64,000 nt of DNA from Adiantum capillus-veneris (taxonomy: Eukaryota; Streptophyta; Polypodiopsida; Polypodiales; Pteridaceae), in NCBI GenBank assembly GCA_014529385.2, contig CM043948.1, positions 77,300,291 to 77,364,290 on the forward strand, in the 5' to 3' direction. The notes beneath the pieces are model-generated. The model was not told where the DNA came from and did not search any database. It was given only the letters and a program-made list of their open reading frames with translations. Position numbers and translations under genes: made by a program. Positions 51,656 to 63,624 of the stretch are shown one piece after another. The first letter of the stretch is position 1. Each line of letters begins with the position of its first letter.

Positions 51656-53110
51656 CAAATTATTGGCGTCAATGGCGGGCATCAGTGTATGTGTAGGTAA
51701 ATCTAGAGGGAGATCAATTAAAAAAAAAATAATAATTTTTAAGTTTTCAACGCTCATACCGGTGCATACATTGATGACCATACTGACACACATATCTGCA
51801 CCTGTACTGGTGGACTCTACAAAAAAAAGAATCGTGGGTCTTTCCTACGCATTTCCCTCCTTTCTTCTCTTCCTCTCTTGCCCTTCTCCTCCTCACTTGT
51901 TGCAGATCTGTTGCCTCGTGACTTGCCGGAGGTGAGATTTTTACTCGTACGCTACTCCCCATCAACAAGGTGAGCTTCTTTTCAAGTTTCCTTGTAGATT
52001 TGTGTACTTTAGTGTATGTATGTGTAACATAGAGTGTGTGTGTGTTTTTGTAGGTTTGAGGAGGACATTTTTCCAGCTCTTTCTTGCTCAAATAGGCCGC
52101 ATGTGAGTGCTCTAACATTCTTTTTTGTTGCATACACACATACACACACACATTCAAATAAACATGCACAAAAGTAAAAAAAAATATACATGTTAGCAGC
52201 AAGCTAATGTGAACACCATTTTTTGGAGTTCTCCTTGTAAAAATAATTATTATTTTGATAAATCGGGAACATTGTAACTCCTGTTTTCTTGATAAACCTT
52301 GTAATTAATGAGCCGGGGCTACAAGCTTCCAGATTGTATCAGCCATTCAATTCCCAGCTTTGGTAGAATTCCAGATTATTACTTTTGACCACCCAAAAAC
52401 CTTGGCTAAGGTATAAAAGTCAATTTTTGTGAAGTTTTTATAAGTTTTTGGATAAGAAATACATAGCGTGAGCTAACGACGCTCACTTCTCTCCTTCTCG
52501 CGCTTCCTACTCCCTCTCCGGTTGTCACATTGCGAATGTGTTTGTTGCATTGCAACCGTAGGTAGGAGCTCTACGCATTGACGTAAGCGATTCACATTAT
52601 TTCGTAGCTTTTGGCGTCGTCGACCAGCGGCTTAATTTCATCATAAATAGGAATTTACATGTTTAAATCAAAAACTAAGTATAAGCGGGGTATTGGGGCA
52701 TCATTGCTAAGCATTTAGATGCATTCTGGGTCGAAAACGACTAGGTCAAAAATCCACTGCTGTTAATAATCGCGATTTTGGAACATGACCGAAAGTGGGG
52801 TTTGAGGCCATAGGCATGTGTGCTTAGGTCTTATAAACTTGTCCTAGAAGTTTCGTTACGTTTGGATGTCATTTGATGCTGTAACGGATGTGATTTGCTT
52901 GCCGATTAGCGATTGGCTTTTGGTGATTTCAGTCACTTGAGTGTAGCTTGAGTTAGATGCAAGTTGTTAGTTGTTTTCCAAGAGATTGACAACCTCTTGT
53001 AGCCTCTATGCACTAGTCAAGTGAGCTTCGTCCCATGGTTTGACAAATTAATCGTGGTCGTGCTAATACTGGAATAAGATAGGATGGTGAGGTTAGACAC
53101 GCGTCCCACA
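51656..53110 (+). repeat. LTR O (5' LTR of element O), left edge uncertain
   Basis: The right edge is set by the primer-site-like sequence at 53113. A TATA box TATAAAAG (52412-52419) stands in a suitable place, with a CT-rich region after it (52480-52520). A half-palindrome TTAATAATCGCGATT (52763-52777) matches the dyads of the downstream leader. The left edge lies somewhere between 51656 and about 52200. I could not fix a TG start. No gene is seen here. Confidence 0.5.
52412..52419 (+). promoter_or_regulatory. TATA box in LTR O
   Basis: TATAAAAG in the context AAGGTATAAAAGTC. It precedes the leader and gag of element O in the same direction. Confidence 0.5.
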
Positions 53111-53112
53111 TT

Positions 53113-53130
53113 TGGCACTGCTGTCGGGGA
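53113..53130 (+). other. Primer-site-like sequence of element O (Tat/Athila type)
   Basis: TGGCACTGCTGTCGGGGA resembles the TGGCGCCGTTGCCGGGGA site typical of plant Tat/Athila/Ogre gypsy elements, with three changes. It follows CCCACAT, which could be the LTR end. Confidence 0.65.
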
Positions 53131-55273
53131 TCGAAGAGACCTAAACTAGGAAAAAACATGAGTGTCTTGTGTAATTGTCCTTTAACTTCCTCTAGGTTCG
53201 CTTAGAGTTCAAAACTCTCTTTTAGAAGCCGTATAGCTTAAGATTGTCGTCTTTTGCTGTGTAGAGGTAGCTTGGAAGTAATCGTACTTGCTGAGTACCT
53301 TTAGGATTGTAGCATTGTAGATTTAGATTAGGATTTGGAGAATGATTGGTAGACGAAACAAGTCTTAAGATCAAGACTCTAAAAAACATAAAAAACACAA
53401 GAAAACGAGTGTTTGTGGACACTTTCCACAACCCCATTGCATGAGAAACTAGGAGTAGGGTAAGTAGGATCCGAGGTGGATTTCATACATTGCTCTCTCT
53501 GAAAGAATCAAGTGTGAGTTGTTATTTAAGGTTGCAAAATTTCAGCTCTACGGCTAGAAATAGCACGAAAAGACTCGAATTCACTCAATCCAACTGGGGA
53601 GTAAGCCTAAGAGTTGTCTGAACCAATGGGTAAGCTCAAGGACACTTCGAGGTAAAAATTTCAAGAAGTTGACCAAAACTCAGATTATTTACTTTTTCTT
53701 GACTTTTTAGGCCAAACTAAGTTTTGACTTGATTCATACTCTTAAAACACATCAAAAAAGGACTGGCCTGAAGAAAATTTTAAAAAAAGTGTTCATTTCA
53801 AGTCTCAAGTTAATAATCGCGATTATTAACTTTTTGCTCTAATTTGGACAAGGCTCATACCATTGACTCATTGCATGTGTACAAACAACTTTTGTAAAGG
53901 TCTAAGAGATTTGGATCACTAAACTGGCAAAAAAATGCGTAAAAACTAAAGTTTGTACTGACTTTTTGAATCTTGAGTGTGAATAGAGAAAAAATTTATC
54001 CAAACTTGGTGAAAATTTATTCATAGGCTTATATTGAGGTGATAAACATGTGTATATGCTCAATTGACCAAAAAATTACAAAAATTTGACAAAAGTAAAT
54101 AATCGTGATTATTTACATCTGCCCTGTTTTTGAACTTTTTTGACTAAGTTGGCATACCACTAGCTTTACCATGTTGTAATAAGCCCACAAACCAAATTTG
54201 ATAAGATTTGGAACATTGGAGTGAAAACTGTGACAAAAATCGCAAAGTTAGTCTGCGGACAGATAATTGATGACCATTTGACAAAAAATTGTCCAAACTT
54301 GATGAAAATTGGCTATTGACCTTAACATAAGGTGCTTAATAGATTTGTGTCAAAGTTGGGACAAAAATTTGCAAAAAATTGTCAAAAGTAAATAATCACG
54401 ATTATTTACATTTGCTTCAAAACTTGGTGATTTTGCAAATTTGAGTATACCACAAGGTCAAGCACATCAATTGGACCCCACAAATCAATTTTGGTGAAAT
54501 TTGGACCACAAAAGTGAGACTTAAGCCAGATTCTCGAAATCAAAGTCTGCGGACACGGAACAATGGGTAAATTTGATCAAATTTTGTCCAAACTTGCCCA
54601 AGGGCTTTAACAAGTTGTATACTTGCCAAACCAATCTAGAAAGTGTAAAAAGTGACAAAAATAAATAATCGCGATTATTTACTTATGCTATTCAGAGACT
54701 TCAAATTTGACTTTTGGGCTTATAAAGTGTTAGACTAGCATAAAATAAGGCCACTGGGAAATTTTGGGTTCAATTGAATCAAAATTGGTACAGATACACT
54801 CAGTTTACAGACTGCAGATTAAACCTTTGATTTTCCTAAGCTGAATCTGAAAGTCAAAATTTCGACTTCCATAGCACGAATTGAAGTGAAATGAAGAGAC
54901 TAATCACTGGAGTTCTCAAGATTCTACTGTCCTTATAGAAAAATAGCTAATTTGACAAATTTTGTATAGGAATCAAGTTGCAGACGAGGAATTAGTGGCT
55001 TGACAGAAAGTTGCAATTGAGTCAAGTGGAAATTGACTACAAGTCAATCTAAGGTGCGTACTCTATCTAGGGATTCATAAGTCTATATGAACCGTAGATT
55101 GACTACAAGTCAATCTAAGGTGTACTCTATCTAGGGATTCATAAGTCTATATGAACCTTAGATCCGGTCGTGTAATAGGAAATCAAGGCCTATTTGGAGA
55201 AAACACCAGTAGAGTATCCATTGAAGAAAGCGTAAATAAAGGCAATTCCTTGCACACAATTCTTGAATAAGTC
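53131..55273 (+). repeat. Long leader of element O with about 285-bp diverged repeats and palindromic cores
   Basis: Between primer site and gag lie 2.1 kb without coding domains. Dyads with the core AATAATCGCGATTATT or a one-base variant sit at 53807-53832 (26 bp, perfect), 54095-54116 (one central mismatch), 54388-54409 (same site, mirrored change) and 54662-54681 (20 bp, perfect). Spacings are about 286, 293 and 273 bp. Around each dyad the words TGACAAAA, TTGTCCAAACTTG, TGAAAATT and AGTCTGCGGAC recur, so the whole stretch from about 53.7 to 54.7 kb is a diverged tandem array. A 48-bp direct duplication (GATTGACTACAAGTCAATCT, about 55030-55160) is also present. Confidence 0.8.
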
Positions 55274-55990
55274 TTGGACACTTTTTCAGATTCAACATCC
55301 GAAATGTCTTCTTACTCGACTCACTCAAAAACCGGAACAACAATGCGCTACAAGCATATACTCTCTTTTTACAAGACTAATCGTCATGGAGCCCAAGTTT
55401 ACTTGGATCCTGACGAAGAGTATGCTATTTGCATTGATGATCATGGTATTGAGTTCGAAGAAGCAGTTAGGGCCAACAAGCAAGGAAAAATGTACATGGA
55501 TCGAAACAGAACTCAATATGTACAGGTTGAAAATCCTTATGTGATAGACAAATGGGGATTACAAGTAAACACTATAATCCCAGATATGTCAGCAAAAGAA
55601 GAACCACCAACTTTGAAATTCAAGGGATATAATCAAGTAGACTTGAAGCCCTTGAAACGGCTTAGTACAGATAATCCTTGGATCGGAGTCTATTGTTGGG
55701 AAGATAGAAACATTGAGGCGATCCGGGGCGGGCAACAAGAAAGGCAACCTCTAAACACCCCTCAAGGCTCCCGTGCTGCTCAATTGGGGCTGGGGCAACC
55801 ACAACCACAAGCACAACAAAACAACAAACCCACAGCCAAACCCAAACAAGATAGGGGCACCACCTAGTTATGGTATGCAAACTAGGACGCAAGAGAGATT
55901 TTGGTACAACCAAGAAGATGCACCACACAACACACACAAGCAACCTCACACCAAGACACACACAAAATGGACCAGAGAGAGCTAGAGCAA
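55274..55990 (+). CDS. gag N-terminal part of element O (partial)
   Basis: An open frame of 197 codons begins with MDTFSDSTSEMSSYSTHSKT. It shares the ID/VDKWGL, PPTL and NPWIGVYCW layout with the frame at 50185 and ends in a Gln/Pro/Asn-rich tail, TAKPKQDRGTT. After one frame change, a second frame (to 55990) continues with YGMQTRTQERFWYNQED and a charged end, so the protein may once have been longer. No zinc knuckle, protease or RT follows; sequence past about 56035 is unrelated. The domain is not one I can name. Placement after a gypsy primer site and leader makes gag the likely role. Confidence 0.55.
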
Positions 55991-56376
55991 AGGGAAGAGA
56001 GAGAGAAAAGGATCTTGCGTAATACCTTATTTGTGACTTGCAAATGGAGATGGTTCGTTATGATGCTATCGTAGAACTTGTACAAAAAATCACTCTATGC
56101 TTAGTGATTGCTAAACATTGCCAACTGTGCGCTCCTTGCCGCACTGTCGAAGCAAGGGACTTGCTAATACACTGTGTGCGAGCCACAAATGGCTCCAAGC
56201 ACACAACAAGCCTAAACTAGCAAGCTCAAGAGAGCAAAGGGTGTGTCACTCACCGCTCTACGCTCGCCTTCGTGGTGGATTCCTCGCCGCGATGAAGAAG
56301 AAGCTGCAGTCGTGTCGCGCTCATCCGCTTCGCCGCCGTCGTGCCTTCGTAATGCTCGATCGCACACACACTCTCC

Positions 56377-56410
<34 letters not shown>

Positions 56411-57600
56411 AGGAGGTGAAGAAGAAGAAGATGGAGATGGAGATGGAGCAAGAGCACTCTTCTATTGCACAAATGAGAGAATGAGTAAAAATTAGGTTTA
56501 GTTGGCTTTTATATGAGCTTACCCCATTCACACTTGGGCGCCCAAGCTTAGCCAACTAATCCCTTGAATGTCCCAGTTAGAGTGCGCCTCTCATCGGCGA
56601 TCACCCTTACACTGTTCCTATTGGTCCGACAAGCCCGGTACCTGACTCTAAATAATACAACGTTTATAGATCATAGGGTGTCCGTGTGCCATGAGGGTTA
56701 ACAGGCCCCCCTTCCTGATGTAGATTCCGTCCTCGGAAGCTATTGAGTTGAAGCTGGTTCATCGAGGTGGAAGAGCATTTGAGATGAATGTCCTTAGCCT
56801 TCTTCAGTCACTGCAAAATCAAACAACATTGGCACAGTAATTGCATTCTCTTAAAAAGCATATGCAGTTTTAGGTAGACAAATTGATTGGTAAAAGAATT
56901 TCAAACAATTTGTTAGCAATGAACATTAAATTGCAATGTAATCAAATGCATAAACAGATGTAAAGGTAAAAAATTAAACAAGTATGGGGTCGCTAATTTG
57001 ACGGTCAAAAGGCACTAGAGATCGAATATTAATACCATGGGTAAGCTTCTTAATTATCTGTGGTCAATTAAGTTGTTTAATCGCGAGAGCCAAGTATTCA
57101 TGTTCGAGGGCTGACTAGAGGCTATATCTAGAAAACCTTGTAGTTAAGCTACCATAAAAGGAATTTCTCATGAAATCATCGCCTGACTGATTACTTTTTC
57201 TTTGACCCCCCAAAGTCTTTTCACAGTGATTCAATTTGATGTGTGTGCTTATTTTGTATGCCTTGGGTTTTTTGCTTTTCAAGGAAAAGCGCCCACATTG
57301 GGAACCTCTAGGGCTCTAGTACCATAGGCGATACATGTGAGTGAAGTACCAATTTAAGCAGGGATTTCTCTTCCAGCTTAAAATTTTACATTGTGGCACT
57401 TTGATTTTTTGTTTGTTCATTTTCAGCATTTTAATTTTGTAACTTTGGGGGGTCATATAACACTATTACCCTCCCCAGGCTCATCACATTAGTAAACTCC
57501 CTTTATAATACTTAAGCTAAAGGTCACTAGGGTTAAGCCCACTAGAAAGCCCTAGTACATTTCACACAATGCTGCCTAAATCGGATTAAGAACCTAAGTA
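55991..57600. other. Region without recognised gene, possible minus-strand promoter
   Basis: On the minus strand a TATA-like CATATAAAAG (plus 56505-56514) is followed by a CT/CA-rich leader (56371-56412). That is the pattern of an LTR or gene promoter, but no coding exon could be assigned. The rest (56600-57600) shows no domain in six frames. Confidence 0.35.
56371..56412. repeat. (CT)n-(CA)n microsatellite
   Basis: CTCTCTCTCTCTCTCT followed by CACACACACACACA on the plus strand. Confidence 0.9.
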
Positions 57601-57607
57601 ACCATTG

Positions 57608-57788
57608 CTTGTTGTCATGTACAAGAGACAGTAATGTAAGCTCATAGGACATTTATGACACTTTGTTGCCTCCTGTCAGTGGTAGAAGTTTGAATAACTC
57701 CTTGTTGTCATGTACAAGAGACAGTAATGTAAGCTCATAGGACATTTATGACACTTTGTTGCCTCCTGTCAGTGGTAGAAGTTTGAAT
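57608..57788. repeat. 93-bp tandem duplication
   Basis: CTTGTTGTCATGTACAAGAG ... GTAGAAGTTTGAAT occurs at 57608-57700 and again at 57701-57788, almost without change. It lies at the left boundary of copia element M2. Confidence 0.92.
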
Positions 57789-57839
57789 GTAAATTCGAAT
57801 GAGGCAAATATACAGCCTATGGGGGTTTCTGAGAATGTT

Positions 57840-59509
57840 ATAGATCAGTCTATTATTGATGCAGGTGTACATGATGTACTTGAAAGGACTGAAAATGAGT
57901 AGGCTAGAGGTATGCCAAAATGGCTGGTGCATACATTGCATGACAGTAAATTGGATGCACCTTTGTCTAGTTGTACTCGTTCAGGCTCTCGCCATGCATC
58001 TTATGCATTAGATTGTTATGCTTTGGCTGTGTCTTGCTTACATGATGTTGAGAAACCTTTGTATTTTGGTGAAGCACAGAATTCAAAAAATTGGATGGCT
58101 GCCATGCAACCAAAATATGATGCACTTATAGAGCACATGGACTTTATGTGATTTTCCTCGTGGCAAAAAATCCATAGGTATGAAGTGGGTTTACAAGTTG
58201 ACATGCAAGACGAATGGTAAGATTGAATGCGATGAGATTTTTGCTCCCACTTGTCGTATGACTATTGTGCATTTTCTATGTGCATTGGTAGCTCATTTTG
58301 GTTGGGATGTACATCAATCACACATTGTTACTGCTTTCGTGAATGGTGACATATTTGAGGATTTATGTAATGCAGCCTCGCGGTTTTGGCAAGAAAGGAC
58401 AAGAGGATAAAGTGTGCATATGTAACAAAGCTTTGTATGGGTTGAAGCAATCTCCTTGTGCTTGGTAGGGGCTTGGTATAAGAATGCTAACACTCATTTG
58501 GTGAAACGAAGATTTCGTAACAGTCCAACAGAAAGCACATGTATGTAAAGCATGAGAGTGATGTACTTTCTATTGTGGTTCTTTATGTGGATGATTTGCT
58601 GATCATTAGACCAAATGAGAGACATATTACTGAATTTAAGGCTAATTTGAATGCTACTTTTAAGATGAAATATTTGGGGCTGTCGCATCATTACTTGGGT
58701 ATACAATTTAAGAAGTGTGATGGTGGTATTACCTTATGTCAAAAACGATACATAGAGACATTGCAAACCTATTGCCGCTCCCATGGAAACAAGTTTGAAA
58801 TTGAGTCTTCATGATGCTGGTGGTCCTGCAGATGTCACTCTTTACCAAAGTGATATTGGATCGAATACCTCATTTATGTATGCAACACAAGGCCAGATAT
58901 TCAATTTGGAGTCTCACAGGTCAGCAAATTTATGCATAGCCCTAGGTCTAAGCATTGGTACGCTGTCAAGAGGATTTTTTGCTACTTGAGTGACACTTTA
59001 CATCTTGTCTTGTTTTATCCCAAGGGGGGATCATTGCCGCCAGACTTACATGATTTTAAAGACTCAGATTGGGCTGGTTACGAGTGTCAACAAGTGGTTT
59101 CTGTTTCATGCTTGGCAGTTCATGTATATCATGGTTAATCAAGAAGAAACCTATCGTGGCCACTTCTAGTTTTGAGGCTGAGTACATGGAAGTCTTCATA
59201 ACTACAATTAAGTGTGTATGGCTCAGATGCCTTATGGATGATTTGGGTGTTGGACTGTACACTACCAAAACTATCTACACTAACAGTCAGAGCGCATTGG
59301 CAGTTCCAAGGAACCCAGGTTATCATGCTCGCACAAAGCATATTGAGTTGCATTACCACTATGTTAGGGAGAGATTCTCATCAGGAAAGATCAGCTTGGC
59401 TTATGTGCCATCACAGGACAACCTTGCAGATCTTTTCACAAAGGCATTGTCTCGTGAGAAGTTTGAAGCTTTTCTCAAAGCTTTGGGCTTACTACCCTTT
59501 GTGGACTGA
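57840..59509 (+). pseudogene. RT-RNase H remnant of copia element M2
   Basis: Motifs in order: LHDVEKPLYFGEAQNSKNWM (start of RT region), MKWVYKLTCKTNGKIECDE, FAPTCRMTIVHFLCALVAHF, FVNGDIFE, YGLKQSPCAW followed by a stop, VVLYVDDLLIIRPNERH, LSHHYLGIQFKKCDGG, and RNase H (VATSSFEAEYMEVF, YTNSQSALAVPRNPGYHAR, LFTKALSREKFEAF). The RNase H triad has Asn instead of Asp at TNSQSA (TDSQSA in M1). At least five frame changes or stops make it inactive. Confidence 0.88.
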
Positions 59510-59585
59510 TCATGTCCTCAAGGCATGGAACTTCCCTTTACTCTATGTGCCAGCTCTCGTTCACCGCATCATTCCAGGGGGGATT

Positions 59586-59813
59586 TGTTACCATATACAT
59601 GTGGTAGTGATGTGTGTGAATACACTTAGGACCATCAGGGAATTTTTTTCCCTCTTTAGGAGGTTTCCCCCCCTGTGTGTTGTATATACGCCCATCAATA
59701 TAGGGCTATCTACTTTCCATTGCACGCTAAGTAGCATACTCTCTGTTATGTGCCTTGAGCTTCCTTCATCTTCTTCAAACTGTGTGTGTTTTTCTACAAC
59801 CCTAATTTCAACA
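59586..59813 (+). repeat. 3' LTR of copia element M2
   Basis: TGTTACCATATACATGTGG ... CTAATTTCAACA, 228 bp. Nearly matches the M1 LTR. Confidence 0.9.
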
Positions 59814-60058
59814 CACGGGGGATTCACTAATATCAAGGAGGAGATGCCACCTTTGTGCATCCCATTAGGAAAACCCCCCTACATACGGTCCCTAGGTGGT
59901 ATCCCAGCCCCCTATCTATAGAGATTGAAGCCTAATATAACCCCCTACATATGATTTATGTAGTATTAACACGACCCCCCTACCTTATATGTCTAAATAA
60001 TTCCAATAGACTCAAGAAATTTCCAAGAACTCCATGAGAAATTTTACCAGTGTTTCCC
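59814..60058. other. Non-coding stretch after M2
   Basis: C-run-rich sequence (CCCCCCT words at about 59873, 59910, 59975). No domain recognised. Confidence 0.4.
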
Positions 60059-61111
60059 CTATATAGAGACCAAATTTTTAAATTTACATGTGCCACCTAG
60101 TTTATAGGATTCCCACAAGGGATTTAAGGCTTTGCATTCAAAGAGTATACTCAACATCTTTGGACAGAAATACTTTGAAAATTTGAAAGTTCTTTGATTT
60201 AAAATGAAGAAATAAAATACCTTGGACACATCAACAACGACATGTACATTTTGATTCTCATTATGTTCATTCCTTAAGACTGCACCAGTTGCATCCTCTT
60301 CCTCCTTATTCACTTTCACATTGATAGCAACATCATCTTTGGCCTTTGAAGCACTTTTCAATAGCATAAATAACAAAGATGGCATAATTTGTATATTCTT
60401 TTATCACCTTTCTCCTCATTATATGCTTGTTTCTCTTTCTCAAGAGAAAAAATGTGATATAACATTGAATTAGATGCCCTATATGTATTTAGATCAATGC
60501 ATACAAAAGCCTTTGGCTTCACATCACCTTGCAATCCAAGCTCTCTAAATGTATCAAGCTTCCATTCCTTATTCTTTGCAACCTTTATTGCATCACCAAA
60601 ACTCTTTGGACTTTTTAGCTCAACCTTTGGACGCAAATTATCCCTCAAGCTTTGCATAAACACACAATTTTGAAGTGTAAGAGGAGGAACATCACTACCC
60701 AAAATTAACACCACCTATTACAAATAATTGAATTGCTTCACAAAGAACATCTACAGTCTGGTCATCACCTTGTACAAGTCCTTCAATAGAGCACCATACG
60801 TCCTCTTGGTTCTCTACCTTATTAAATTTCTCAAGAAAATTCTTCTTTAATGCATCATATTTCATCACCCATGGAGGTCACGATTATTTCAACTGCAATT
60901 CATATTCACTATACCATGTCCTTGCATCCTCTTTCAAGCGAAACAAAAAGATCTTAAGCATAAGCATTGGATCTTCCTTATTGGCAATAAACCAAGAGAA
61001 CTCAAATTTCTCAATGAAGTCACTGGAATATCTAATGAAGTCATTAGCATCTTCACCTACATGATAGTAAAAGTTTGGAAATTCTGCTATCATACCTACC
61101 AAAGCTGTCAA
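60059..61111 (-). pseudogene. gag remnant of gypsy element P
   Basis: The minus frame 61111-60884 encodes a capsid-like start (FPNFYYHVGEDANDFIRYSS ... LKEDARTWYSEYE). After about 200 bp with stops, frame 60714-60358 continues with FMQSLRDNLRPKVELKSPKS and SFGDAIKVAKNKEW, typical of gag capsid C-termini. Frame 60385-60059 is an acidic, low-similarity tail. No zinc knuckle, protease or RT remains. It is related to the fragment at 46676-46467. Confidence 0.7.
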
Positions 61112-61174
61112 TTTGATGAAGAAGATCCTTGGTGACTGGCATTAAAACACTATTGGGAAAACAAGAACAAGGAG

Positions 61175-61285
61175 CACCTCTATAGAAATGTCTCCCAATA
61201 GTTTTTAACACACAAAATTAACACAAGGGACACCTCTATAGGAATGTCTCCCAATAGGGTTTAACACACACAATCAGCACCACAA
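61175..61285. repeat. 56-bp tandem duplication
   Basis: CACCTCTATAG-AATGTCTCC ... TTTAACACACA occurs at 61175 and again at 61231 with a few changes. Confidence 0.8.
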
Positions 61286-61386
61286 ACCATATCACAAGAA
61301 CCAAAATCCTCAACAGAGAAGCATGTGATCCCTTAGGAACTTTATTATTAGTGAACGCCTACCATCACTACAACACTACATGGAGA

Positions 61387-61495
61387 TATCGACACGCGTA
61401 TATCGACGAAATTAGCGGATGTCGATATACGCGTCGCAATGTGCGTCGATATACACGTGGAAAGGCTTTATTTCCCACGCGTATATCGACGCAAA
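61387..61495. repeat. Subterminal repeats of the CACTA element
   Basis: Four copies of the TATCGACG/CGTCGATA word, in both orientations, most within the longer CGCGTATATCGACG. In En/Spm such repeats bind the element's own DNA-binding protein; that role here is inference. Confidence 0.7.
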
Positions 61496-61644
61496 AAAAA
61501 ATGGAGAAAAAAAGCGAAACCCGCGAGTAGCAGGGGCCATTTTCGCCTGCGCTCTGCTCAAATCTTGGCCTCCACCTGCTGCGCAGGTATTATGCCCCCC
61601 CCCAACCCCTCTCTCTCTCTCTCTACATCGTGTGTCTGTGTGTG

Positions 61645-62180
<536 letters not shown>

Positions 62181-62624
62181 TAATGTATGCTTAGGAAATT
62201 AAAATTAAAGAAAAATAATTAAAGAGAGAAATGAAATGAAATGTTATATTAACGTCTTTGAAAGGCCAAAGTGACCTATGAGACATGAGACAAGAAAGTT
62301 ACAATGTGATGGATCTGATACAAAGTCAGAGTAAGAAGATGACAAAATAAAATATTATGGAATCCTAAACTGCTGGGTATGGACTAAACGGCTAAAGCAG
62401 CTAGTTGGGATAGGTAGATCATAGGAGATCCAGCAGCTGTCGCTGACGGATCTCATCAATCTCCTCCATGATCAGTAGTCTGACCGGGCGTTATGCATGT
62501 CGAGCCAAAGTGACCTAGCTAGATCCTCTGATGCAGCCTCTGTCGATGTTGTGTAGTCCTCCGCAGTCATGGACGTCTAGATCTCCCTAGCTCAGTCGCT
62601 CGTTCGATCAGTAGAGAGATAGGG

Positions 62625-62746
<122 letters not shown>

Positions 62747-62767
62747 GAAATAGAGAGATAGATAAAG

Positions 62768-62772
<5 letters not shown>

Positions 62773-62818
<46 letters not shown>
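62773..62818. repeat. (TA)n tract
   Basis: About 22 TA units, followed at once by another GA run to about 62860 and then by interrupted GA sequence to 63005. Confidence 0.97.
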
Positions 62819-62863
<45 letters not shown>

Positions 62864-63002
62864 GGGAAGTGAAGAGCGAGACAGAGAGAGAGATAGGAAA
62901 ATAAGGAAATAGAGAGAGAAAGAGAGATAGCGAGAGCGAGATCGAGAGAGAGAGAGAGAAAGAGAGATAGCGAGAGTGAGATCGAGAGAGAAAGAGAGAT
63001 CG

Positions 63003-63226
63003 AGATCGCTTTTTTGAGCAAGAACCATGCAAGGCTTCTGAATCTTTCTCAAGTTGCTCATCCATCTCCACATTATCTTCTGGCTTGGACATGGAGGCCC
63101 CGTCCGGTTTACAATCAGGTAGAAAACTTTCATTGGGCTGAGAACTTCCATGGCTTGTACATGTGGTGAAAAAAACACCAGGATGGGCATAATATCCTTG
63201 GAAAAACCTGTGCGAAAAATTGCAAA
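63003..63226 (-). pseudogene. Possible captured exon inside the CACTA element
   Basis: The minus strand has a pyrimidine-rich stretch ending TTTTTCGCACAG (plus about 63222-63211). This looks like a splice acceptor and is followed by an open frame with ordinary composition: GYYAHPGVFFTTCTSHGSSQ, then LPDCKPDG, MSKPEDNVEMDEQLEKDSEA and HGSCSKK before it enters the GA tract. I do not recognise the family. The normal amino-acid mix next to low-complexity DNA suggests a piece of a host gene. Confidence 0.35.
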
Positions 63227-63488
63227 CAGACAGAACATTACAAAAATGACAAAAATGGTCATGCTTTAATATATGATTCATTAAGTGCGGCATTGGAAAG
63301 CTTTCTCTCATAGGCTACCTCGGAATGGAGGCAGGTGGGTTCGTAGACAGAGAAGAAACTATGGAACTAAAAGAGGCAAAGGGGTTTTTCCTGCTACATG
63401 CATTGCCATGTACACCTGGGAGTACACGTATGTGTCTACCCATATAGGATTTGACCAATAAAGATGAGATTTTGACCCGGTGGTCCTG

Positions 63489-63524
63489 ATCTCCGTACAC
63501 CTCTGGACCGAGGTGCACGGAGAT
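63489..63524. other. Inverted repeat (15-bp stem, 6-base loop)
   Basis: ATCTCCGTACACCTC (63489-63503) and GAGGTGCACGGAGAT (63510-63524) pair at 14 of 15 positions around TGGACC. Confidence 0.8.
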
Positions 63525-63566
63525 TGGGCAAGACTAGAGAATGCGAGGTAGTTTACATTGTGAGGA

Positions 63567-63568
<2 letters not shown>

Positions 63569-63598
<30 letters not shown>
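63569..63598. repeat. (TA)n tract
   Basis: About 15 TA units, 27 bases before the start codon of the transposase-like frame. Confidence 0.95.
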
Positions 63599-63603
<5 letters not shown>

Positions 63604-63624
63604 CAATATTCATAATTATTGTAG

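Larger units (their letters stand above)
57790..59813 (+). mobile_element. Copia element M2, 5'-truncated
   Basis: Same family as M1 but retaining more of RT. Order: RT, RNase H, polypurine tract (AGGGGGGATT) and 3' LTR. No 5' LTR or upstream domains are present. Frame breaks are frequent. Confidence 0.85.

Noticed and set aside
55773-55985. HT/TK-rich frame overlapping gag of O
   Set aside because: In its first part it is a frame shadow; only its distal part (after 55867) is used, as the likely continuation of the gag frame.
56118-56495. 125-codon plus frame with Arg-rich N-terminus
   Set aside because: It crosses the CT/CA microsatellite, has no domain match and lies in a probable promoter/leader of the other strand.
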